Source: JAGLOK01 sp023139005 (GTDB lineage: Bacteria; Bacillota; Clostridia; Christensenellales; UMGS416). From it: a stretch of DNA of 11,777 nt. Made by a program: the position numbers and the translations under genes. Position 1 is the first letter of the stretch. Each line of letters begins with the position of its first letter. Positions 6,232-11,777 of this stretch are shown one piece after another. The notes under the pieces were generated by a model. It did no database searches and had not been told where the DNA came from. It worked only from the letters and a program-made list of their open reading frames with translations. The DNA lies in the NCBI GenBank assembly GCA_030637745.1, contig DAOWFX010000053.1:1-11777 (forward strand), written 5' to 3'.

Positions 6232-7440
6232 ATGGACATATTAGTAATCAATGCAGGGAGCTCATCGCTCAAATACCAGCTTATTGATATAGAAGAAGAA
6301 AAATTGATTGCAAAAGGTATTGTTGAAAGAATAGGCATTGAAGGCTCAAACCTACAACATACTCCGACAGGACAAGAAAAGACGCGCATACAAACTCCGA
6401 TAAAGACGCATACAGAAGCAATCAGTGCTGTTCTCAAAGCGTTAACAAATAAGTACCACGGAGTTATTGAGGACATGTCAGTAATCGAAGCTGTTGGACA
6501 CAGAGTGGTTCATGGTGGAGAGAAGTTTTCAGCATCAGTTCTGATAGATGACGAAGTAAAACAAGCGATAGTTGACAACATCGCACTCGCACCACTTCAT
6601 AACCCTGCAAACATCATGGGTATTGAAGCATGTTCTGAGATTATGCCAACGGTTCCACAAGTTGCAGTTTTTGATACATCATTTCATCAAACAATGCCCC
6701 CGAAAGCATATTTGTATGGAATACCATATGATTTCTACACAGAAGATAAGGTGCGAAGATATGGCTTTCATGGTACAAGCCATCGCTTCATTGCACAGAC
6801 AGTTGCAAAAGCTATGGGCAAAGACGCATCAAAGCTTAAGATAGCATCGTGTCACCTAGGTAATGGTGGTTCAGTTGCTGCGATTGATTGTGGAAAAAGT
6901 GTAGATACATCAATGGGAATGACTCCACTTGAAGGATTACTGATGGGCACTCGCTGTGGAGATATTGATCCGTCATTGATAGAGTTTTTGATGAAAAAAC
7001 GTAATCTCAATATAGAAGAAGTGATGAATATACTAAACAAAGAATCAGGTATTTGGGGTGTATCAAAAATTAGTGCAGATATGAGAGACATTGACGATGC
7101 AGTTGAGCGTGGCGATCAACGTGCTATAGAAACATACAACATGTATTGTTATAAAGTTATCAAATACATCGGAGCATATGCAGCAGCAATGGGTGGACTG
7201 GACTGTATAGTATTCACAGCTGGTGTTGGCGAAAACAATCCGCAGCTCAGAAGAGACATCTCCAAAAGCTTTGAATTTATGGGACTTGAGTTTGATGAGG
7301 AGAGAAACTCTACGCAACGTGGTGTACCTGTTTATGAGATTACAACAGATGCTTCAAAACTAAAAGCATTTACTATTGCAACAGATGAAGAGTTGATGAT
7401 TGCAAGAGATACTTATAAAATAGTCGGGTACAAAGCATAA
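6232..7440 (+). CDS. ackA: Acetate kinase
   Basis: AckA reversibly converts acetyl phosphate and ADP to acetate and ATP, usually the energy-yielding last step of acetate fermentation in anaerobes. The protein is 402 residues, and its key residues fall at the same numbers as in the Methanosarcina enzyme: Asn7 in NAGSSSLK, Arg91 in HRVVHGG, Asp148 in FDTSFH, His180 in GFHGTSH and Arg241 in GTRCGDIDP. The C-terminal glutamate lies in ATDEE (386-387). HLGNGGS and FTAGVGENNP are the nucleotide-binding segments. GGAGG at 6221-6225 is a strong ribosome-binding site. The usual partner gene, pta, is not adjacent: the upstream neighbour is divergent tmcAL and the downstream one is a YlbN-type gene with its own promoter. 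No clear terminator follows, so some read-through into the rpmF operon is possible. Confidence 0.98.
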   Translation: MDILVINAGSSSLKYQLIDIEEEKLIAKGIVERIGIEGSNLQHTPTGQEKTRIQTPIKTHTEAISAVLKALTNKYHGVIEDMSVIEAVGHRVVHGGEKFSASVLIDDEVKQAIVDNIALAPLHNPANIMGIEACSEIMPTVPQVAVFDTSFHQTMPPKAYLYGIPYDFYTEDKVRRYGFHGTSHRFIAQTVAKAMGKDASKLKIASCHLGNGGSVAAIDCGKSVDTSMGMTPLEGLLMGTRCGDIDPSLIEFLMKKRNLNIEEVMNILNKESGIWGVSKISADMRDIDDAVERGDQRAIETYNMYCYKVIKYIGAYAAAMGGLDCIVFTAGVGENNPQLRRDISKSFEFMGLEFDEERNSTQRGVPVYEITTDASKLKAFTIATDEELMIARDTYKIVGYKA

Positions 7441-7457
7441 ATAATTAGAATGATATA

Positions 7458-7486
7458 TTGACAATATTATGACTAAATTGTATAAT
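7458..7486 (+). promoter_or_regulatory. Consensus housekeeping promoter of the DUF177-rpmF operon
   Basis: A perfect TTGACA (7458-7463) and a perfect TATAAT (7481-7486) are separated by the optimal 17 bases. The predicted start near 7493 leaves a leader of about 60 bases, which includes a small hairpin, CTTGT (7495-7499) with ACAAG (7506-7510). Strong constitutive expression is expected for a ribosomal protein operon. Confidence 0.85.
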
Positions 7487-7552
7487 TACGCTTGCTTGTG
7501 TCAAAACAAGATAATGGTGAATGTGTAATTCGCGAAACCTTGGAGTGATGAA

Positions 7553-8074
7553 GTGAAGATTGATGTAACCGAAGCTCTAAATAAACCTGGAAAGTCTATA
7601 GACTTTAATTGTACTAGAGAATTAGCATCTATAGTGATTTCAGAAGATGAGTTTGTGTTCATATCACCGCTTGTTATTTTGGGAAAACTGATGTACACAG
7701 GAAAAGATTACATTGCTAAAGGCAATATTGCTGTAGAATATTCTTCGAAGTGCAATCGTTGCACAAAAGCAATATCAAACAGCTTAAACTTTGATTTCTA
7801 TGAAGAGTATTCAAAGGTTGAAGATGAAGACTATCCAGACAGATATCTGTTTGAAAATAATGTGATTGATTTAGAGTTAATGGTTTTGAACAATATATCA
7901 TTGACTATGCCAATGAAGCATTTGTGTGAAGAGAAGTGCAAAGGTTTGTGCGCAATATGTGGCGGCAATATGAATGATAAAGATTGTAATTGTATTGAGC
8001 AAGAAAAAATAGATTCAAGCCCCTTCGCTATTATGAAGGAGCTATCTTTTGAAGATGAAGATAGGGAGGTGTAG
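7553..8074 (+). CDS. YceD/DUF177 family protein (YlbN type)
   Basis: This is the DUF177 (YceD/YlbN) protein that almost universally precedes rpmF in bacteria. Its family is linked to rRNA accumulation and ribosome assembly in other organisms, but its biochemical activity is unsettled. Translation starts at GTG 7553, with GGAGTGA (7542-7548) at good spacing and no better in-frame ATG nearby. The 173-residue protein has the typical acidic, beta-rich body. CNRC at 67-70 and a C-terminal cysteine cluster (Cys125, 129, 133, 136, 145 and 147, in HLCEEKCKGLCAICGG and DCNC) suggest a bound metal, probably zinc. SPFAIMKEL (156-164) matches the conserved C-terminal segment. It lies two bases upstream of rpmF, whose ribosome-binding site is inside its 3' end. 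Confidence 0.93.
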   Translation: MKIDVTEALNKPGKSIDFNCTRELASIVISEDEFVFISPLVILGKLMYTGKDYIAKGNIAVEYSSKCNRCTKAISNSLNFDFYEEYSKVEDEDYPDRYLFENNVIDLELMVLNNISLTMPMKHLCEEKCKGLCAICGGNMNDKDCNCIEQEKIDSSPFAIMKELSFEDEDREV

Positions 8075-8076
8075 AA

Positions 8077-8268
8077 ATGGCAGTACCAAAGAGAAAGACA
8101 TCCAAAGCGAGAAAGCATTCAAGAAAAGCGAACTGGAAACTAACAGCGCCAGGAACAGGCGAATGCCCTAAATGTCACAGCATTAAGTTGAATCATCGCG
8201 TATGTAAAACATGCGGTTATTATGCAGATAAAGCTGTAGTAGAAATTAAAGAAGACAAAGAGAAATAG
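8077..8268 (+). CDS. rpmF: 50S ribosomal protein L32 (bL32)
   Basis: This 63-residue protein is bL32, a structural protein of the large ribosomal subunit. MAVPKRKTSKARKHSRKANW at the N-terminus is the family's basic rRNA-binding tail. CPKCH (Cys30, Cys33) and CKTCG (Cys43, Cys46) form a complete four-cysteine zinc ribbon, so this is the zinc-binding form rather than the cysteine-free paralogue made under zinc limitation. GGGAGGTG directly upstream is a strong ribosome-binding site. It is co-transcribed with the DUF177 gene and ends at a clear terminator. In many bacteria rpmF leads into fatty-acid genes (plsX, fabH). Here it does not: the next gene is sigH on the other strand. Confidence 0.98.
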   Translation: MAVPKRKTSKARKHSRKANWKLTAPGTGECPKCHSIKLNHRVCKTCGYYADKAVVEIKEDKEK

Positions 8269-8290
8269 CAAATCGAATTGTGAGAACTAG

Positions 8291-8319
8291 AGCCTCGGCA
8301 TATGTATGCGGAGGTTTTT
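8291..8319 (+). terminator. Rho-independent terminator after rpmF
   Basis: CCTC (8293-8296) pairs with GAGG (8311-8314). After a G-G mismatch, GCAT pairs with ATGC around a short loop. TTTTT (8315-8319) follows the stem. It begins about 22 bases after the rpmF stop. On the minus strand the same hairpin has no uridine tract, so it is not an obvious terminator for sigH. Confidence 0.8.
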
Positions 8320-8334
8320 GTCTATTTAAAATAG

Positions 8335-8979
8335 TTAGAGAATTTTCCTTTTAGTTAAGTATTGATTAATCTTTCGTTTGATACGTTGGAGGGCATTGTC
8401 AATTGCTTTCACTTCACATTCAAGCAGAACGGCAATTTGTTGATATGATTTGCCCTGCATATATAGAGCAAACACTTCATGTTCAAGTTGTGAAAGCATT
8501 TCACTAATCTTATTTTCAATTTCGATTTCTTCTTCTTCATCGATAATTATATTTACTGGATTCAAGTCTGAAGATTTAGTAATAACATCAATCAATGTTC
8601 TTTCAGATTCTTCTTCAATAGGTCGGAATAGTGATACATATGAGTTTAGCGGTATGTGCTTTTGACGCGTTGCGGTTTTGATTGCTGTGATGATTTGACG
8701 TGTGATGCAAAGATCTGCAAATGAGTAAAACGACGCTAAGCGGTCGGGATTGAAGTCGCGTATGGCTTTGTATAGACCAATCATACCTTCTTGTACGATG
8801 TCTTCATTGTCTGCACCTGCGATGAAGTATGAGCGTGCTTTGTGCTTTGCAAACTTCTTGTATTTGATTAGCAAATAGTCCAAAGCATCATGGTCACCTT
8901 TGGAGGCTAAGACTGCAATGTTTGAATCACTAAGCTCTGCAAATTGCAAGTCTGCGTTGTTATCTATTTCTGACGGCAT
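8335..8979 (-). CDS. sigH: RNA polymerase sigma factor SigH (sporulation/transition-state type)
   Basis: This 214-residue protein closely resembles Bacillus SigH (Spo0H), an alternative sigma-70 family factor that directs polymerase to early-sporulation and transition-state promoters. The start at 8979 is set by AGGAGGT (8991-8985), five bases upstream; an in-frame start at 9033 would lie upstream of that site. Region 2 spans about 31-105, with ARSYFIAGADNEDIVQEGMI (48-67) in the core-binding part and SFADLCITRQIITAIKTA (86-103) in the promoter-melting part. RQKHIPLNSYVSL follows almost unchanged from SigH. Region 4 (about 160-205) has a helix-turn-helix ending in KAIDNALQRIKRKI. It lies outside the locations I associate with sigH in Bacillus. 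Its presence hints at a spore-forming ancestry, but some non-sporulating Clostridia and other Firmicutes also keep this factor. Confidence 0.93.
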   Translation of the reverse strand: MPSEIDNNADLQFAELSDSNIAVLASKGDHDALDYLLIKYKKFAKHKARSYFIAGADNEDIVQEGMIGLYKAIRDFNPDRLASFYSFADLCITRQIITAIKTATRQKHIPLNSYVSLFRPIEEESERTLIDVITKSSDLNPVNIIIDEEEEIEIENKISEMLSQLEHEVFALYMQGKSYQQIAVLLECEVKAIDNALQRIKRKINQYLTKRKIL

Positions 8980-9004
8980 AGCATACCTCCTAATCAATAG
9001 ATAC

Positions 9005-9033
9005 ATTATAAAATGCACGGTATCACTAGTCAA
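9005..9033 (-). promoter_or_regulatory. SigA-type promoter of sigH
   Basis: On the minus strand TTGACT (9033-9028) and a perfect TATAAT (9010-9005) are 17 bases apart. The predicted start near 8998 is just upstream of the AGGAGGT ribosome-binding site, giving a very short leader. This suggests transcription by the housekeeping polymerase. Confidence 0.8.
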
Positions 9034-9076
9034 CTAATATAAAATGTTGAAATATTAAATGCTAACAAAATACAAC

Positions 9077-9100
9077 ATATATTTAATTGTATAAATATAT
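9077..9100. repeat. 24-bp inverted repeat, candidate operator
   Basis: ATATATTTA (9077-9085) and TAAATATAT (9092-9100) are perfect 9-bp inverted repeats around ATTGTA. The element lies in the sigH/TetR intergenic region, ten bases upstream of the likely -35 of the TetR gene and about 45 bases upstream of the sigH -35. Size and symmetry suit a TetR-family dimer site. The half-sites are pure A/T, so chance is possible. Confidence 0.4.
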
Positions 9101-9109
9101 TGACAAGGC

Positions 9110-9138
9110 TTGAAAATAGTGGAGGATTGTGATACTAT
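9110..9138 (+). promoter_or_regulatory. Probable promoter of the TetR-RND operon
   Basis: TTGAAA (9110-9115) and TACTAT (9133-9138) are 17 bases apart. TG at 9130-9131 gives an extended -10 (TGaTACTAT). The predicted start near 9145 would exclude the GTG at 9129 and supports the ATG at 9165. A TTGACA at 9100-9105 has no fitting -10. Confidence 0.5.
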
Positions 9139-9164
9139 ACCCAATAGTGAATGGAGATTCATTT

Positions 9165-9752
9165 ATGGCACAGACATTAAAAAACCCCATAAAGGCAAGC
9201 ATTACAGCTGCTGCGACAAAGCAGTTTAATAAAGCTGGATATATTAACACCAATATGAAAGATATCGCAGAGCAGGCAGGAATATCGGTAGGGAATATCT
9301 ATCGATACTTTAAGGATAAGGAAAATCTTTTCGAAAGCATCGTCAATCCTGTTGTAGAAGAAATATATCAGATATCTGAATCATTAGATGAAAAACTACA
9401 ATGGAGCGCTGGAAAATACACAATCGGTGACTTTGCAGGGGTATATCTTCGGAACAAGCAAGTATTTACCTTGGTGCTGTTAAATAGCAACAATACAAAA
9501 TTTGAAAGCATTAAAAAATCAATCATCGAGAGATTTTATACTACAACGGTGCAATTTCCGACTGTAGCTAGAAAGATCAAGAGAAACCCGGATACTGCAC
9601 TGTTTATTAAAGCGTTTGCAACTGCATTTATCAATGGAATCGTTAGCATATTGCTTGAGGACATTGAAGATCAAGTAAAGGTAGAACAATTCAAAAAATT
9701 TCGGAAATTCATGCAAGATAGCATCAAAAAAGAATTAATGGGAGCAAAATAA
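9165..9752 (+). CDS. TetR/AcrR family transcriptional regulator
   Basis: This 195-residue protein is a typical TetR-family repressor. The N-terminal DNA-binding domain covers about residues 9-57: ITAAATKQFNKAGYINTNMK contains the first helices, and the helix-turn-helix IAEQAGISVGNIYRYFKDKENLF (34-56) carries the family's hallmark GNIYRYFKDK. The C-terminal two thirds are helical and variable, as expected for ligand binding and dimerisation, and do not reveal the ligand. ATG 9165 has GGAG eight bases upstream; GTG 9129 follows a GGAGG too closely and lies before the likely transcription start. The gene precedes the RND permease by two bases, so it is probably the autoregulated local repressor of that export system. 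The 24-bp inverted repeat upstream is a candidate binding site. Confidence 0.93.
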   Translation: MAQTLKNPIKASITAAATKQFNKAGYINTNMKDIAEQAGISVGNIYRYFKDKENLFESIVNPVVEEIYQISESLDEKLQWSAGKYTIGDFAGVYLRNKQVFTLVLLNSNNTKFESIKKSIIERFYTTTVQFPTVARKIKRNPDTALFIKAFATAFINGIVSILLEDIEDQVKVEQFKKFRKFMQDSIKKELMGAK

Positions 9753-9754
9753 TT

Positions 9755-11777
9755 ATGAAAACACTATTAAAAAAACTAATCAACAATAGAAAAATTACGC
9801 TACTGTTTGTTGCAGTAATTGTTATTACAGGCGTATTTAGCTACTATATATCACCAAAACAAGAGTCGCCTGATTTCTCTGTCCCATATGCTTTCATAAC
9901 CACAGTATACCCCGGTGCGAATCAAGAAGATGTGGATACCTATATAACCAGCAAGATTGAAGAACGGTTAAAGAGAATTGATGGATACAATACAAGTAAT
10001 TCTTATAGTTCATCAAACTTGTCTTTGGTAATAATGGAACTGGATGTGAATGCAGATCGAGATGAAGCATTTGATCAGCTTCAAGAACACATGACTGCAC
10101 TACAAAGTGAGCTGCCTGAGCAAGCGCTGAAAATCGATATCAACACGAATATCACAAACGAAACTGAAGTTATACTCAGCTTGTCATCTGATAACTATAC
10201 TCACGAAGAACTCAATGTGTATGCATCAGAATTGTCTAGAGATTTATCAAATATCGCAGGTGTGAATAAATTTGAGACCAAAGGGCATATCAATCAGGAA
10301 GTGATTATTGAAGTAGATCAAGAAAAACTTAGTTTGCTGGGCATTTCACTTAATGATGTTGTGAACATTGTAAAATTCAATAACATTGACATACCAATGG
10401 GAAAGATAGGCGATGGTAATGAAAAGATATCCATAGAAGTAGATGAAACCTATAAAAACATAGAGGACATAGAGGATACGATTGTTGGATTTAACAATCA
10501 GACCAATACTATGATAACACTTAAGGATGTATCAGAAATATATTCTGCACAAAAAGCCAACGACACATACTATATCGTTGACAATAGCAATACAGTATTG
10601 GTTGTAGGTTATTTTGATGAACAACAGAATATACTGCTAGTTGGAGACGATATAAGACAAGAGATAGAACAATTCGAAAAAGAACTACCCAGTGACATTC
10701 AGATAAAAGAATTATTGTTTCAACCAGAAGAGGTAGAAGACTCCATCGGTGTATTTATGCAAAACCTTCTAATCAGTGTGATACTTGTTATACTGGTTGT
10801 ATTGATTGGTATGGGATTCCGGAATGCGATAATTGTTTCAGTATCTATCCCACTATCTATACTTATTGCGTTTTCAATGATGAGAGTGTTTAACATTGTG
10901 ATTCATCAAATATCAATCGCAGCACTAATTATTTCCCTTGGTATGCTAGTTGATAATGCAATCGTGATTAGTGATTCGATTCAAGGATATATAGACGATG
11001 GTAATAAAAAACTAAAGGCATGCATCGATGGTACTAGAGAAGTTGCAGTTCCTGTTCTCACATCTACTCTTACTACAATTGCTGCATTTGCTCCATTTCT
11101 TTTCTTAACATCTATCGCAGGAGACTATATCAAGGCATTACCTCAAATCGTAATTGTCACTTTGGCTGCCTCATATCTTGTTGCAGTGCTCATCATTCCT
11201 GTATTTGCTTTTATATTCTTTAAACCAAAGAAAAAAAGTAATAAAAAGTTTCCTGTCAAAAAGGCTTTCTTAAAGATTCTTAAAAAAGGAATGAAGGCAA
11301 AGTGGGTAGTGGTGCTGATTATTGTTATCGCACTCGTTGTCACAGGATATTTGGCTTATGATATAGATAAAATATTCTTTCCAACTTCTGATAAGGACAT
11401 CATATATATTGATATAACCAATAATAGTAGTGACAACATAGATAGTACTGCGAATATTGCAGGCGAAGTATCTATAATACTTGAAAATGAAGAATGTATA
11501 GAATACTATGTTACTGCAATTGGTGGTGGAGTACCAAGATTCAATAGAATATTACTAATATACTCTGCACGCGCTGATGTTAGTCAAATTATGATTAGAG
11601 TGAATCTTGATGAAAGTTCATATGATACCAATGGAGAATTAGTTGACCACCTTCAGCGAAGGATTGATGAAAGGAATTTAGATGCAAAGATTGCTGTAAA
11701 GCAGCTCATGTATGCATTTCCAACGGATAAAGACATTGAAGTACGAGTAGTAGGGGATGATATAAATATAGTTAAGC
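9755..11777 (+). CDS. RND-family efflux transporter permease, 3' end beyond the window
   Basis: This long open frame runs without a stop for 674 codons and continues past the window; complete family members have about 1,000-1,050 residues. RND permeases use the proton gradient to export hydrophobic compounds. The layout is standard. There is an N-terminal transmembrane helix (about 12-32) with a short KLINNRKIT start, then a large extracytoplasmic porter domain beginning SPKQESPDFSVPYAF. VYPGANQEDVD is the conserved early porter segment. A helix cluster follows at about 330-490, with a seventh helix at about 517-535 before the second porter domain. The fourth-helix motif is SLGMLVDNAIV: Asp400 corresponds to Asp407 of AcrB, and Asn401 replaces the second aspartate. 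GGGVPRFN in the second half is also family-like. GGGAG precedes the ATG. No membrane-fusion adaptor gene lies upstream. Confidence 0.92.
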   Translation, partial: MKTLLKKLINNRKITLLFVAVIVITGVFSYYISPKQESPDFSVPYAFITTVYPGANQEDVDTYITSKIEERLKRIDGYNTSNSYSSSNLSLVIMELDVNADRDEAFDQLQEHMTALQSELPEQALKIDINTNITNETEVILSLSSDNYTHEELNVYASELSRDLSNIAGVNKFETKGHINQEVIIEVDQEKLSLLGISLNDVVNIVKFNNIDIPMGKIGDGNEKISIEVDETYKNIEDIEDTIVGFNNQTNTMITLKDVSEIYSAQKANDTYYIVDNSNTVLVVGYFDEQQNILLVGDDIRQEIEQFEKELPSDIQIKELLFQPEEVEDSIGVFMQNLLISVILVILVVLIGMGFRNAIIVSVSIPLSILIAFSMMRVFNIVIHQISIAALIISLGMLVDNAIVISDSIQGYIDDGNKKLKACIDGTREVAVPVLTSTLTTIAAFAPFLFLTSIAGDYIKALPQIVIVTLAASYLVAVLIIPVFAFIFFKPKKKSNKKFPVKKAFLKILKKGMKAKWVVVLIIVIALVVTGYLAYDIDKIFFPTSDKDIIYIDITNNSSDNIDSTANIAGEVSIILENEECIEYYVTAIGGGVPRFNRILLIYSARADVSQIMIRVNLDESSYDTNGELVDHLQRRIDERNLDAKIAVKQLMYAFPTDKDIEVRVVGDDINIVK

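Noticed and set aside
7063..7317. Antisense open frames within ackA and similar reverse-strand frames within other genes.
   Set aside because: They overlap strongly conserved coding sequence on the other strand, lack convincing ribosome-binding sites, and show no recognisable protein features.
9100..9105. A perfect TTGACA that could be a -35 for the TetR operon.
   Set aside because: No acceptable -10 hexamer lies 15-19 bases downstream. The TTGAAA-17-TACTAT pair with an extended -10 fits better.
9129..9164. An upstream GTG start at 9129 for the TetR gene, preceded by GGAGG.
   Set aside because: The spacing to GGAGG is only three bases, the likely transcription start (about 9145) lies downstream of it, and the extra 12 residues do not look like a TetR N-terminus. 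The ATG at 9165 has a well-placed GGAG.

Overview
This window looks like a chromosomal segment of a low-GC Gram-positive bacterium, probably an anaerobic member of the Clostridia. The base composition is clearly AT-rich and the ribosome-binding sites are strong GGAGG types. The order rsmD, coaD, patatin, tmcAL, DUF177, rpmF matches the conserved ylbH, ylbI, ylbK, ylbM, ylbN, rpmF neighbourhood of Firmicutes. A SigH-type sigma factor also points to the spore-forming lineage, although sporulation itself cannot be read from this window. I would not name a genus.

Layout. (1) Bases 1-2169 hold a forward run: the 3' part of alanine racemase (its N-terminus lies before base 1), 5-formyltetrahydrofolate cyclo-ligase, and an unrecognised five-helix membrane protein. 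(2) Bases 2315-3797 hold rsmD, coaD and a small coiled-coil protein; the stop and start codons overlap, and a strong terminator follows. (3) A 285-base intergenic stretch contains that terminator and further inverted repeats. It leads into a patatin-like phospholipase that converges, one base apart, with tmcAL on the minus strand. (4) tmcAL and ackA diverge from a 108-base region with a symmetric -10 element. After ackA comes a consensus housekeeping promoter for DUF177 (YlbN-type) and rpmF, which ends at a terminator. (5) sigH lies on the minus strand with its own good SigA-type promoter. (6) Divergent from sigH is a TetR-family regulator followed, two bases later, by an RND-family efflux permease that stays open to the end of the window. 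A 24-bp inverted repeat lies in the sigH/TetR intergenic region.

How the parts work together. Most of the window is core housekeeping: wall precursor supply (Alr), folate one-carbon salvage, rRNA and tRNA modification (RsmD, TmcAL), coenzyme A synthesis (CoaD), acetate/ATP metabolism (AckA), and ribosome assembly (YlbN-type protein and L32). The TetR-RND pair is the only clearly accessory-looking module and is probably a self-regulated export system. I found no insertion sequence, prophage, CRISPR array, tRNA or rRNA. I see no convincing new defence or other undescribed system. The most useful leads are the RND module with its candidate operator, the placement of sigH beside rpmF, and the divergent tmcAL/ackA promoter region.
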